Source of the DNA: Mycobacterium sp. HUMS_12744610
Lineage (GTDB): Bacteria; Actinomycetota; Actinomycetes; Mycobacteriales; Mycobacteriaceae
Direction: 5' to 3'
NCBI RefSeq assembly: GCF_041206865.1
Contig: NZ_JBGEDP010000001.1
Location: forward strand, 372,001-436,000
Length of the DNA stretch: 64,000 nucleotides
The translations under genes and the position numbers were made by a program. Below are positions 21,053-30,714 of the stretch, piece after piece; position 1 is the first letter of the stretch, and every line of letters starts with the position of its first letter. The notes beneath the pieces are model-generated. The model was given only the letters and a program-made list of their open reading frames with translations. It was not told where the DNA came from and made no database searches.

Positions 21053-22068
21053 CGCCGGCCCCGCCCCAGGAACGACGACACCGCGGCGGCCACCAGCGCC
21101 GAGGCCGCGATCCCGGCGTAGCGCCACATGGCCGGCGCGTCGCGGGTGGGCACCACCGGGTCCGGGGGCAGGCCGTACACCTCGGGCTCGTCGAGCAGCA
21201 GGAAGAACGCGCCGTCGCCGCCCACCCCGTCGTTCGGGTCGTGGCCGTAGAGTCGCGCCTCACCGACCCCGAGCCCGTGCAACTGGTCGAGGCGGCGGGC
21301 GGCGCGCTCACGCAGCTCGTCGAGGACACCGAACTGGATGGAGTCGGTGGGGCACGCCTTGGCGCACGCCGGTTCCAGGCCGTCCCGCAGCCGGTCGTAG
21401 CACAGCGTGCACTTCCATGCGCGGCCGTCGCCCTCGCGCCGGTCGATCACCCCGTACGGGCAGCCGGACACGCAGTAGCCGCAGCCGTTGCAGATGTCCT
21501 GCTGCACAACGACGGTGCCGAACTCGGTGCGGAACAACGCGCCCGTCGGGCACACGTCCAGGCAGCCCGCGTGGGTGCAGTGCTTGCACACGTCGGAGCT
21601 CATCAGCCAGCGGAAGTCGGTGCGCGATTCCGCGCCGGTCGCGTCGCCGGGGCGCGCGAACTTCGGGAAGTCCAGGTCCACCGGGGCGTTGCCGAGTTTC
21701 CCACCGCCGCGCGGCATGGATTCGATTGCTGCCGTCGCGATCTCGGCCGACTTGCCGGTACCCGAAGGGCCGGTCTCCGATCCCGCGACGTCTGGGTCCT
21801 GTTGTCCCAGCGGACGCTCCTGCTCGATGAAGGCGACGTGGCGCCACGTGCTGGCGCCGAGCATGCCGGTGTTGTCGAACGACATCCCCAGCAGGTTGAA
21901 GCCGTCGTCAGGCACGGAGTTCCACTCTTTGCACGCCACCTCGCAGGCCTTACAGCCGATGCACACCGAGGTGTCGGTGAAGAAGCCCATCCGCGGCGGA
22001 TGATCCGCGGCGTACCCGGCGTTGCCGGCGGGGTCGGGCAGTTCGCCGTAGAAGCTGTTGTCGCTCAA
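21049..22068 (-). CDS. Formate dehydrogenase iron-sulfur (beta) subunit
   Basis: Protein of 339 residues carrying electrons between FdhA and the membrane subunit. Four Cys groups, each able to bind a 4Fe-4S cluster, are visible: CIGCKACEVAC near residue 36, CKHCTHAGCLDVCP near 160, CNGCGYCVSGCP near 192 and CTLCYDRLRDGLEPACAKACP (split) near 215. A single membrane helix near the C-terminus (YAGIAASALVAAAVSSFLG) would anchor it. The start is TTG at 22068, overlapping the fdhA stop (TTGA), which fits the overlaps of the whole operon. Confidence 0.92.
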   Translation of the reverse strand: MSDNSFYGELPDPAGNAGYAADHPPRMGFFTDTSVCIGCKACEVACKEWNSVPDDGFNLLGMSFDNTGMLGASTWRHVAFIEQERPLGQQDPDVAGSETGPSGTGKSAEIATAAIESMPRGGGKLGNAPVDLDFPKFARPGDATGAESRTDFRWLMSSDVCKHCTHAGCLDVCPTGALFRTEFGTVVVQQDICNGCGYCVSGCPYGVIDRREGDGRAWKCTLCYDRLRDGLEPACAKACPTDSIQFGVLDELRERAARRLDQLHGLGVGEARLYGHDPNDGVGGDGAFFLLLDEPEVYGLPPDPVVPTRDAPAMWRYAGIAASALVAAAVSSFLGRGRR

Positions 22069-25000
22069 GGCGTTTCCCCCGGCTCGACATGGGCCACCGG
22101 GTCGGGCCGGGTGGTGTCCACATGAGTACCCGTTTCGGTGGTGATGCCCGCGCGGTTGCGGTAGTCGGCGATGTAGGCCAGCAGTTCGGGTCCGCGGGGC
22201 CGCCGCCCGGGCCGCACGTCGCAGGTGGCGACCTTGCTCTCCTGGATGAACACGTTCGGGTCCAGCACCACCCCGAGCAGGTCGTTGACCACGTCACCCT
22301 CGACCGGGCCGGCGTAGCCCCAGTGATACGGCATCCAAACCTGATGGATGACATGGTCTTCGATGCGCAGCGGCTTCATCCGGTCGGTCACGAACACCTT
22401 CGCGTCCACCGCCGTGCGGCTGGTGATGACGTGCGCCCAGTCCATGTGCGTCAGCCCGCGCAGGCGCGCGAGCTCGGGGGACACCTCGACGAACAGCTCA
22501 GGCTGCAGCTCGGCGAGATAGGGCAGCTGGCGGCTCATCCCGCCGGCAGTGTGATGCTCGGTGAGCCGGGCGGTGGTGAACACGAACGGGAACACCTCGC
22601 CGTGCGCCTCCGGCGGCGACGGGTTCGACGGATTGTCGCTGCGGCCGTAGACGATTCGCGCCGGGTTGCCCTGCTGGGTGTACAGCGCGTTGCGCACCGG
22701 CGACTCGTGCGGCTCGTAATGAGTGGGCAGCGGGCCGTCCGCCAGCCCGTTGGGCGCGAACAGCCAGCCTTTGCCGTCGGCCTGCATGACGAACGCGTCG
22801 TCGCCGCGCAGCGCCTCCACCCCCACCGCGCCCTCGGGCGGGCGGTAGTCCGGCGGCTTGTGCAGCTCGAAGTCGGGGATGTCGTGGCCGGTCCACTCGC
22901 CCCGCTCGGGGTCCCACCACACCAGCTTCTTGCGCTCGCTCCACGGGCGCCCCGCCGGGTCAGCAGAGGCCCGGTTGTAGAGCACCCGGCGGTTCGCCGG
23001 CCACGTCCAGCCCCACTCGTTGTCGTAGGGGCCCTGCTGCTCCTTCGGCTTGCGCCGCGCGGCCTGGTTGACCTCGTCGGCGTACACCCCGCTGTAGATC
23101 CAGCAGCCGCACGCGGTGCTGCCGTCGGCCTTCAGCTCGGTGTAGCCGTTCACCGCCTTGCCGGTGGTCAGGTCGATGCCGTTCATGCGACGCAGCACGT
23201 CCTCGCCCGAGGGCTCATCGGCCTTCGGACCTTCGGCCTCCTCGGTCTTGTAGTCCCACGCCAGGTCCAGCAGCGGGCGGTCGCGCTCGTCGGTCGAGCC
23301 GGCCAGCTTCTCGCGCAGCCGCCGGCCCAGGTGATAGAAGAACCACAGCTCCGAGCGGGCGTCACCGGGCGGGTCGACCGCCTTCTCCCGCCACTGCAGC
23401 ATGCGCTGGGTCTGGGTGAACGTGCCGGCCTTCTCGACGTGGGAGGCGGCCGGGAAGAAGAACACCTCCGTGCGGCACGTCTGCGGCGAGATCTCGCCCG
23501 TCTCGATCTCCGGGGCGTCCTTCCAGAAGGTGGCGCTCTCGATCATGACGAGGTCGCGCACCACCAGCCAGTCCAGGTTGGCCATGCCCAGGCGCTGCAG
23601 CCGCCCGTGGGCGGACCCGACGGCCGGGTTCTGGCCGAGCAGGAAGTAGCCGAACACCGTGCCGTCGATCATGTCCAGCACCGTGCGGTAGGTGCCGTGG
23701 TCGCCGTTGATCCTGGGCAGGTAGTCGAAGCAGAAGTCGTTGTCGGGTGTCGCGTGCTCACCCCAGTACTCCTTGAGCAGCGACACCATGTAGGTGTCGG
23801 CCTTGTGCCAGAAGCCCTTCTGGTTGCTGCTGGTGATCTTCTCGAGGTAGTCCGCCAGGGTCTCCTGGCCGGCCTGCGGCATCGTGAGGTAGCCGGGCAG
23901 CAGGTTGAACAGCGTCGGCACGTCGGTGGAGCCCTGGATGCTGGCGTGCCCGCGCAGCGCGAAGATCCCGCCGCCGGGGCGGCCGATGTTGCCCAGCAGC
24001 AGCTGGATGATGGACCCCGCACGGATGTACTGGGCGCCCATCGAATGCTGGGTCCAGCCCACGCTGTAGACGAGCGCGGCGGTGCGCTCCCGGCCCGAGT
24101 TCTGCGTCCACGCCCGCGCGATCTGGAGGAAGGTCTCGGCCGGCACGCCGCACACCCGCTGCACCATCTCCGGGGTGTAGCGGGCGTAGTGCCGCTTGAG
24201 GACCTGGTAGACGCAGCGCGGGTGCTGCAGCGTCGGGTCGTTGGGAATCTCGCCCGCGGCGCCCTCGATCGCGGCCCCGCCGGAGCCCAGCTGCGTCGGT
24301 GCCCCCTGCTGCTTGTCGGACGCCCCGCCCCGGCCGCCGTGGTGCGTGGACTCGTAGTGCCAGCTCGCCGGGTCGTAGGACGCGGTGTCGTGGTCGTAGC
24401 CGCTGAACAGCCCGTCGAGGTCCTCGGTGTCGCGGTAGCCCTCGTCGAGGATGAACGACGCGTTGGTGTAGGCGGTCACGTAGTCCCGGAAGTCCAGTTC
24501 ATTGGACAGGATGTAGTTGATCACCCCGCCGAGGAAGGCGATGTCGGTGCCCGCGCGCAGCGGCACGTGCCGGTCGGCGACCGCGCTGGTGCGGGTGAAC
24601 CGCGGGTCGATGTGGACGACCCCGGCCCCTCGGGCCTTGGCCTCCATCACCCACTGGAAGCCGACCGGATGCGCCTCGGCCATGTTCGAGCCCATGATGA
24701 CGATGAAGTCTGAGTTCGCGAGGTCCTGCTGATAGTCCGTCGCGCCACCGCGACCGAAGGAGGCTCCCAGACCGGGAACCGTGGCGCTGTGTCAAATACG
24801 GGCCTGGTTCTCGATCTGCAGCGCGCCCAGCGCGGTGAACAGCTTCTTGATCAGATAGTTCTCTTCGTTGTCCAGCGTCGCCCCGCCCAGGCTGGCGATG
24901 CCCATGGTGCGGCGCAGGGTGTTGCGGTCTTTGTCGAAGTCCTGCCAGCCCTTGCGGCGGGCGTCGAGCACCCGGTCGGCGACCATGTCCATCGCGGTGT

Positions 25001-25361
25001 CCAGGTCGAGGTCGGTCCACTCGGTGGCGTAGGGGGCGCGGTAACGCACCCTGGTCTCGCGCTGCGACCCGGTGACCAGTTGCTTGCTCGCGGATCCCTT
25101 GGGGCACAACCGGCCCCGGGAGATCGGGCTGTCCGGGTTGCCCTCGATCTGGACGACCTCGCCGTCGGTGACGTACACCTTCTGCGCGCAGCCGACCGCG
25201 CAGTAGGGGCACACCGAATGCGCGACGCTGTCGGCGGTGGCGGTGCGGGGCTGCAGCCCCGCGGAGCGCTCGGACTGTGCGGCCTTGCCGCGGCCCAGCG
25301 CGTCGGCGCCGGTGAGCTGGCGGTAGACCGGCCACGACTGCAGCAGCTTGCCGAAATCCAT
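22065..25361 (-). CDS. fdhA: Formate dehydrogenase alpha subunit, selenocysteine-containing
   Basis: Molybdopterin enzyme that oxidises formate to CO2. It is one frame of 1099 codons if the in-frame TGA at 24792-24794 is read as selenocysteine (U190). Evidence that it is read through: both halves are in the same frame, the junction QARI-U-HSATVPGLG matches the catalytic site of formate dehydrogenases, a SECIS hairpin follows, and selA, selB and tRNA-Sec lie just upstream. A 4Fe-4S cluster is bound by C51, C54, C58 and C86 (CPYCAVGC and RLCPKG). Molybdopterin domains follow, including MGSNMAEAHP near 212. No twin-arginine signal is seen, so it is probably cytoplasmic. Automatic callers would split it at the TGA. 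Confidence 0.95.
24762..24780 (-). promoter_or_regulatory. Bacterial SECIS element in fdhA
   Basis: On the minus strand the 19 bases after an 11-base spacer from the UGA read GGTTCCCGGTCTGGGAGCC. They fold into a seven-pair stem with the apical loop GGUCU. In Escherichia coli fdhF the minimal SECIS also begins 11 bases after UGA with GGUU, has a bulged U and the loop AGGUCU recognised by SelB. The agreement of spacing, loop and bulge makes this a strong call, though it is judged by eye. Confidence 0.85.
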
Positions 25362-25368
25362 CCTTCGA

Positions 25369-27063
25369 TCAAACCACTTCGCGGGTGCCGTCGCCGCCGC
25401 GGCGGGTCAGCCGCCGCGCGTCGAGCCGCTCCAACAAAGGCACGGCGACCCGGCGCGTAGTGCCCAGAGCGCGCCGGGCCTCGCTCACGGTGAACGGCTG
25501 CGGCAGCGTCGCCAGGATCCCGGCCGCGCGGTCGAGCGCGTCCGGACCCAGCACCACCCCGTCGGCGATGCGGGTCAGCCGCCCGGCGCGCACCGCCGCG
25601 GCCAGCTCGCGGGCGCCCAGCTTGAGTGCGGCCAGGTCGTCGGCCTCCGGGGCGCGGAACGGTTCGGCGGCCAGCCGGTCCTCGACGGCGCGCACGGCCT
25701 CCTCGACGCGGGCCGGCAGGCCGGCGCCGGGCGGTGCGACCAGGCCGTCGGACACCGTCAGGCCGGTGCCCTCGAGCAGCCCGGACACCAGCTCGGCGGC
25801 GGGCAGCCCGAGCTGGCGGCGCAGCGCGTCCAGCGGCATGCCGGCCGTGACGTCGCGCTCGGCGGCCCAGCGCCGCACCGCCGCCACCGCGTCCGCGCGC
25901 CGCTGCGCCCACCACCGCGGGTCCACCACCCAGTCGCCGATCCGCTCGCCGCGCGCGGGCAGACCCATCGCGCGCAGCTCGTCCGCCCGGGCGCAGTCGG
26001 GCGGGTGGACGCTACCGGTCGCCAGCTCGTCGGCGCGGGCGCGCGCCGCGCCGCGGCGGCGCAGCGCCGGCGGGCGCACGTCGAGCACCTCGATCCCCGC
26101 GGCGATCCGGTGCTCCCCGGAGTCGCGCAGCAGCCCGACGTCGGAGACCCGCAACGGCAGCGGCCGGCGCAGCCTCAGCCGCGCCGCGCCGGCGCCGAGC
26201 GGGCGGACGTGCACCGGCACCGCCGCCGACCCGACGTGCAGGACCAGCTCGCGGTGCAGCGTCTGCGCCGTTCGCAGCGCGACGTCGACCTCGGCGGTGT
26301 CCAGCCACGCCCCGGGGGTGCGCACGGTGTCGCCGCGGCCGATGTGCCGGCGGTCCACACCGCGCAGGTTCAGCGCGACCCGGGCCACTGCGCCGGCCTC
26401 GGGGCGGTCCTCGCCCAGGCACTGCAGCCCGCGCACGGTGACGCGCCGCCCGGCGTGTTCGAGTTCGTCGCCGACCCGTACGGTGCCGGCCGCGAGCGTC
26501 CCCGTCACCACCGTGCCCGCGCCGCGGACGCTGAAGGTGCGGTCCACCCACAGACGCACGTCGGCGGCGGGATCCGGTACGGGCAGCCGGTCGGTGAGCG
26601 CGACCAGCTCGGCGCGCACCCGGTCCAGGTCGGTGCCGAGCACCACCGGCGGGTCGGCCAGCGACGTGGCCGCGAACCGCTCCCGGGCCGCCTCGACGGC
26701 CGGTGTGGGGTCGGCCAGATCCGCCTTGCTGATCACCAGCAGGCCGTGGCGGACGCCGAGGGCGTGCAGCGCCGCGAGGTGTTCATCCGACTGCGGCATC
26801 CAGCCCTCGGTGGCCGCGACCACGAACATCACCGCGGGCACCGATCCGACGCCGGCGAGCATCGTGGCGACGAACCGCTCGTGGCCCGGCACGTCGACGA
26901 ACGCGATCCGCCGCCCACCGATGTCGGTCCAGGCGAAGCCAAGGTCGATGGTCAGGCCGCGGCGCCGCTCCTCGGCCAGGCGGTCCGGCCACATGCCGGT
27001 GAGCCGGTGCACCAGCGTCGACTTGCCGTGGTCGACGTGCCCGGCGGTGGCTACGACGAACAT
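25369..27063 (-). CDS. selB: Selenocysteine-specific elongation factor SelB
   Basis: GTPase of 564 residues that brings Sec-tRNA to the UGA by binding the SECIS hairpin. G motifs: GHVDHGKST at 8-16, DVPGHE near 60 and SKAD near 115. EF-Tu-like beta domains follow. The C-terminal third is made of winged-helix repeats, for example MPLDALRRQLGLPAAELVSGL near 420 and PFTVSEARRALGTTRRVAVPL near 525, which bind RNA. The start ATG at 27063 lies within the end of selA (13-base overlap). The stop is 7 bases before fdhA. Confidence 0.95.
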   Translation of the reverse strand: MFVVATAGHVDHGKSTLVHRLTGMWPDRLAEERRRGLTIDLGFAWTDIGGRRIAFVDVPGHERFVATMLAGVGSVPAVMFVVAATEGWMPQSDEHLAALHALGVRHGLLVISKADLADPTPAVEAARERFAATSLADPPVVLGTDLDRVRAELVALTDRLPVPDPAADVRLWVDRTFSVRGAGTVVTGTLAAGTVRVGDELEHAGRRVTVRGLQCLGEDRPEAGAVARVALNLRGVDRRHIGRGDTVRTPGAWLDTAEVDVALRTAQTLHRELVLHVGSAAVPVHVRPLGAGAARLRLRRPLPLRVSDVGLLRDSGEHRIAAGIEVLDVRPPALRRRGAARARADELATGSVHPPDCARADELRAMGLPARGERIGDWVVDPRWWAQRRADAVAAVRRWAAERDVTAGMPLDALRRQLGLPAAELVSGLLEGTGLTVSDGLVAPPGAGLPARVEEAVRAVEDRLAAEPFRAPEADDLAALKLGARELAAAVRAGRLTRIADGVVLGPDALDRAAGILATLPQPFTVSEARRALGTTRRVAVPLLERLDARRLTRRGGDGTREVV

Positions 27064-28346
27064 GCCCGCGGCGCGCACGCCCGCACCGCGGCCGCCAGCA
27101 GCTCGTCGTCGTCGGGGGCCACGGTGCGCAGATCCAGCAGGCACCGGCCGGCCTCAACGCGGCCGACCACCGGCGGGTCGCCGGCGCGCAGCGCCGCCGC
27201 GTAGGGCTCCGGGAGGCTCAGCCCGGCGCTGGGCAGCCGCATGTCGGGGGCGCCGCCGCCGCCGACGGCCGCCACGCAGTCGACCACCTCGGCGCCCGGC
27301 AGCCGCGCGGCGAGCCGCTGCGCACGCGCGCGCAGCGCGGCGACGTCGGCGGTCAGGGCCCGCGCCACCGGCGGCGGCGGGCCCACCAGGGTGGCCTCCA
27401 GCGCGGCGAGGGTGAGCTTGTCCACCCGCAGGGCGCGCGCCGCCGGATGGCGGCGCAGCCGCTCGACCAGCGCGGCGTCGCCGAACAGCAGCCCGGCCTG
27501 CGGCCCGCCGAGCAGCTTGTCGCCGCTGGCGGTGACCAGGTCGGCCCCGTCGCGCAGCGCCGACGTGGCGTCGGGCTCGTCGGGCAGCACCGGATGCGGC
27601 GCCAGGAGCCCGGAGCCGATGTCGACCACCAGCGGCACGCCCAGCCCGGCCAGCTCGCGCACCGCGACCGCCGAGGTGAACCCGCTGACGTGGAAGTTCG
27701 ACGGGTGCACCTTGAGCACGAATCCGGTGTCGGTCCCGATCGCGCCGGTGTAGTCGGCCAGGGCGGTGCGGTTGGTGGTGCCGACCTCGCGGAGCCGCGC
27801 ACCGGCCGAGGCCAGCAGGTCCGGGATACGGAATCCGTCGCCGATCTCGACCATCTCGCCGCGGCTGATCACGATCTCCCGGCCGGGGGCCAGCGCGAGC
27901 GCGGTGAGCAGCAGCGCGGCCGCGTTGTTGTTGACGACGTGCACGCCGCCGGCGGCGGGGACCGCCCGGGCCAGCGCGGCCAGCGCCGAGCGGCCACGGC
28001 GGGCGCGCCGGCCGGTCGCCAGGTCGAACTCGACGTCGGTGGCACCGCCGGCCGCGACGACGGCGTCCAGCGCGGCCGGCGACAGCGGCGCCCGGCCCAG
28101 GTTGGTGTGCACGACGACGCCGGTGGCGTTGAGCACGGGACGCAGGCCCGACGCGGTGCCCGGCAGCGCGGCCACGGCGTGCTCGGCGACGCGGTCGGGG
28201 TCGATCTCGCCTTCGCGCGCGGCCTGCTGAGCCGCGGCGATCACCGACTTCACCAGCGGGCGGCCCAGCGTCCGCTCGGCTTCGGCGAGGCGGGGATCGG
28301 CGAGCAGCGCGTCGGTGCGGGGCACCCGCCGGCGCGGGTCGGTCAT
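27051..28346 (-). CDS. selA: L-seryl-tRNA(Sec) selenium transferase SelA
   Basis: PLP enzyme of 431 residues that converts seryl-tRNA(Sec) to selenocysteyl-tRNA using selenophosphate. PLP lysine is K277 in ASGDKLLGGPQAG. Other family blocks are LNATGVVVHTNLGRAPLS near residue 73, NNNAAALLL near 139, SRGEMVEIGDGFRIP near 160 and VDIGSGLL near 240. ATG at 28346 lies 14 bases after the CCA end of tRNA-Sec, so tRNA and mRNA are probably cut from one transcript. Confidence 0.96.
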   Translation of the reverse strand: MTDPRRRVPRTDALLADPRLAEAERTLGRPLVKSVIAAAQQAAREGEIDPDRVAEHAVAALPGTASGLRPVLNATGVVVHTNLGRAPLSPAALDAVVAAGGATDVEFDLATGRRARRGRSALAALARAVPAAGGVHVVNNNAAALLLTALALAPGREIVISRGEMVEIGDGFRIPDLLASAGARLREVGTTNRTALADYTGAIGTDTGFVLKVHPSNFHVSGFTSAVAVRELAGLGVPLVVDIGSGLLAPHPVLPDEPDATSALRDGADLVTASGDKLLGGPQAGLLFGDAALVERLRRHPAARALRVDKLTLAALEATLVGPPPPVARALTADVAALRARAQRLAARLPGAEVVDCVAAVGGGGAPDMRLPSAGLSLPEPYAAALRAGDPPVVGRVEAGRCLLDLRTVAPDDDELLAAAVRACAPRACSS

Positions 28347-28360
28347 GTCAGGGCCCGGGG

Positions 28361-28455
28361 TGGCGGAGGCGGACGGGAATCGAACCCGCCAACGACAGCG
28401 TCTGCCGCTCGACGGTTTTGAAGACCGCGCCGGTCACCAGACCGGACACACCTCC
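28361..28455 (-). tRNA. selC: tRNA-Sec (anticodon UCA)
   Basis: 95-nt tRNA on the minus strand. The 5' strand starts GGAGGTGT and pairs with the 3' strand CCGCCTCC. The D arm has the six-pair stem and four-base loop typical of tRNA-Sec. The anticodon loop reads CTTCAAA, giving UCA. A long variable arm and a TTCGATT T-loop follow. The discriminator is G and CCA is encoded (28361-28363). It heads the selA-selB-fdhAB-nrfD operon. Confidence 0.95.
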
Positions 28456-28471
28456 CTGGACCATGAGGACA

Positions 28472-28477
28472 ATTATG
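28472..28477 (-). promoter_or_regulatory. selC: Candidate -10 box for tRNA-Sec
   Basis: CATAAT on the minus strand, 16 bases upstream of the tRNA-Sec 5' end, is the only good -10-like hexamer here. It overlaps the ATG of the divergent selD. No clear -35 is seen. Transcription of selC-selA would therefore start inside the first codons of selD. Confidence 0.4.
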
Positions 28478-29476
28478 GACGCCGTGTCCTACCGGTTGAC
28501 TCAGTACGCCCACGGCGGCGGCTGCGCGTGCAAGATCCCGCCCGGCGAACTTGAGGAGGTGGTCCGGGGGCTGGGGGTCTCGGCGCCGCGCGACCCGGTC
28601 GGTGAACTGCTGGTCGGGCTCGACAGCGGCGACGACGCGGCGGTGGTGCGCATCGACGGCGACACGGCGCTGATCGCGACGACGGACTTCTTCACCCCGG
28701 TCGTCGACGACGCCTACGACTGGGGCCGGATCGCGGCCACCAACGCGCTGTCGGATATCTACGCGATGGGCGGCCGGCCGGTCGTGGCGGTGAACCTGCT
28801 GGGCTGGCCGCGCGACGTGCTGCCCTTCGAGCTGGCGACCGAGACGCTGCGCGGCGGGCTGGACGTGTGCACGCTGGCGGGCTGTCACCTGGCCGGCGGG
28901 CACAGCGTCGACGACCCCGAACCCAAGTACGGGCTGGCGGTGACCGGCATAGGGGACCCGAAGCGGTTGCTGCGCAACGACTCCGGCCGACCGGGGACGC
29001 CGCTGTCGCTGACCAAGCCGCTGGGGGTCGGTGTCCTGAACGCCCGCCACAAGGCCACCGGGGAGCGCTTCCCGCAGGCCATCGACGCGATGACCACGCT
29101 CAACGCCGCCGCCGCGGCGGCGGCGTTGGCGGCGGGCGCCGACTGCGCCACCGACATCACGGGCTTCGGGCTGCTCGGGCACCTGCACAAGCTGGCGCGG
29201 GCCAGCGGTGTCACGGCGGTGATCGACTCGACCGCGGTGCCCTACCTGGAGGGCGCGCGGGAGGCGCTGGCCGCGGGCCACGTCAGTGGCGGCACGCGGC
29301 GCAACCTCGAGTGGGTGGCCCCGCACGTGGACCTGTCGGCGGTGAGCGGTGACGAGGCGCTGCTGCTCGCCGACGCGCAGACCTCGGGAGGGTTGCTGGT
29401 CGCGGCCGAGATCCCCGGGGCGCCCGTCATCGGGGAACTCGTGGCCCGCGGGGAGCACACCATCGTGGTTCGCTGA
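28475..29476 (+). CDS. selD: Selenide, water dikinase SelD
   Basis: Makes selenophosphate from selenide and ATP, the selenium donor for SelA. It has 333 residues. The N-terminal active site is YAHGGGCACK, with Cys17 and Lys20 in the positions of the catalytic pair; this SelD uses Cys where some species have selenocysteine. AIRS-fold blocks follow: ALIATTDFFTPVVDD near 63, ATNALSDIYAMGG near 88 and GITGFGLLGHLHK-like TDITGFGLLGH near 228. The ATG at 28475 was chosen for its GAGGA site at 28465-28469; ATG at 28463 would add four residues. It is divergent from tRNA-Sec, with only 19 bases between the tRNA 5' end and the start codon. Confidence 0.95.
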   Translation: MDAVSYRLTQYAHGGGCACKIPPGELEEVVRGLGVSAPRDPVGELLVGLDSGDDAAVVRIDGDTALIATTDFFTPVVDDAYDWGRIAATNALSDIYAMGGRPVVAVNLLGWPRDVLPFELATETLRGGLDVCTLAGCHLAGGHSVDDPEPKYGLAVTGIGDPKRLLRNDSGRPGTPLSLTKPLGVGVLNARHKATGERFPQAIDAMTTLNAAAAAAALAAGADCATDITGFGLLGHLHKLARASGVTAVIDSTAVPYLEGAREALAAGHVSGGTRRNLEWVAPHVDLSAVSGDEALLLADAQTSGGLLVAAEIPGAPVIGELVARGEHTIVVR

Positions 29477-29514
29477 GCGGTTTGCCACCGAGCCCCCGGG
29501 GTAACCAGGGCGCT

Positions 29515-30501
29515 ATGACCAACTTTGGCTACACTCTGATGACCGAGCAGAGTGGACCGAAAGACCTTGTGCGGTACGCCGTTTCGGCTGAAGAGCGTGG
29601 CTTCGACTTCGAGGTGTGCAGCGACCACTTCTCGCCGTGGCTGGTCTCGCAGGGGCACGCCCCCTACGCGTGGACGGTGCTGGGCGCGGTGGCCCACGCC
29701 ACCGAACGGGTGGATCTGTACTCCTATGTGACCTGCCCGACGATGCGGTATCACCCGGCGATCGTCGCCCAGAAGGCGGCCACCGTGCAGATCCTGTCCG
29801 ACGGGCGGTTCACCCTCGGCCTGGGCAGCGGGGAGAACCTCAACGAACACGTCGTCGGCGAGGGCTGGCCGACCGTCGAGCGCCGGCAGGAGATGCTGTG
29901 CGAGGCCATCGGGATCATCCGCGAGCTGTTCACCGGCGAGCTGGTGAGCTGGCGGGGCGACTACTTCGAGGTCGACTCGGCGCGGCTGTGGGACGTGCCC
30001 GAGGTCCCGGTCGGCATCGGGGTGGCGATGGGGGGTATGAAGGCCGTCGACCAGTTCGCCAAGCTCGGTGACCACATGATCGCCACCGAGCCCGATGGCG
30101 AACTCGTCCACGCGTGGCACGGCGCCCGCCGGGCGGCCGACACGGCCGGCAGCGGGCGCATCGTCGGCCAGATCCCGGTGAGCTGGGACCCCGACCGCGA
30201 CGCCGCCGTGCAGCGCGCGCACGACCAGTTCCGCTGGTTCGCCGGGGGCTGGAAGGTCAACGCAGACCTGCCCACCCCGGCCGGTTTCGCCGGCGCGACG
30301 CAGTACGTGCGGCCCGAGGACGTCGCCGAGACCATCCCGTGCGGCCCGGACCTGGACGCCGTCGTCGAGGCCGTGCGGCCCTACTGGGAGGCCGGCTTCA
30401 CCGACATCGCGCTCGTCCAGATCGGCGGCGAGACGCAGGACCGGTTTCTGGCCGAGGCCGCCGAACCGCTGCTCGAGGCGCTGCGGGTCGCGTCGGGCTG
30501 A
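29515..30501 (+). CDS. F420-dependent LLM-class oxidoreductase (TIGR03557-like)
   Basis: Protein of 328 residues with the bacterial luciferase-like TIM barrel used by coenzyme F420 enzymes. Characteristic segments are SAEERGFDFEVCSDHFSPW near residue 22, TCPTMRYHPAIVAQKAAT near 75, GRFTLGLGSGENLNEHVVG near 97 and the C-terminal WEAGFTDIALVQIGG near 295. It resembles the F420-dependent glucose-6-phosphate dehydrogenase group. The true substrate is not known. ATG at 29515 follows selD by 38 bases, but nothing links it to selenium metabolism. Confidence 0.88.
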   Translation: MTNFGYTLMTEQSGPKDLVRYAVSAEERGFDFEVCSDHFSPWLVSQGHAPYAWTVLGAVAHATERVDLYSYVTCPTMRYHPAIVAQKAATVQILSDGRFTLGLGSGENLNEHVVGEGWPTVERRQEMLCEAIGIIRELFTGELVSWRGDYFEVDSARLWDVPEVPVGIGVAMGGMKAVDQFAKLGDHMIATEPDGELVHAWHGARRAADTAGSGRIVGQIPVSWDPDRDAAVQRAHDQFRWFAGGWKVNADLPTPAGFAGATQYVRPEDVAETIPCGPDLDAVVEAVRPYWEAGFTDIALVQIGGETQDRFLAEAAEPLLEALRVASG

Positions 30502-30714
30502 CGCGCGCCGCGCGGCAACATCGTCTGGCTCATAGGGGGTTGACGTGAGTGGAAACTCCGCAACGACAACGACTTTGACAAAAGCGCTCGGCGGCGGCAG
30601 GGCGCGATCGCGGCGGCGGTGCTCACCGGCATCGCCGGGGCCACATCTACGCGGCGTTGCGGACGGCACGGGCATGAGATCTTCGAGCACACGAAACCAT
30701 TGAAGGAGCGCGCA
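30502..30714 (+). other. Intergenic region without a supported gene
   Basis: 213 bases between the F420 enzyme and the PfpI-like gene. Short frames begin at GTG 30545 and 30619 but switch and match nothing I recognise. The phrase LTKALGG in one frame and AIAAAVLTGIAGA in another could be the two parts of a decayed small membrane protein. No hairpin or clear promoter was found. Confidence 0.4.

Noticed and set aside
22089..24713. 874-codon plus-strand reading frame
   Set aside because: Antisense of fdhA; His/Val/Arg-rich shadow caused by GC-rich third positions, with no motif.
24792..24794. TGA as a real stop giving two separate formate dehydrogenase genes
   Set aside because: Same frame on both sides, catalytic-site context, SECIS hairpin and selA/selB/selC nearby all support selenocysteine.
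28463..28477. selD with selenocysteine at residue 17
   Set aside because: The codon is TGC (Cys), not TGA.
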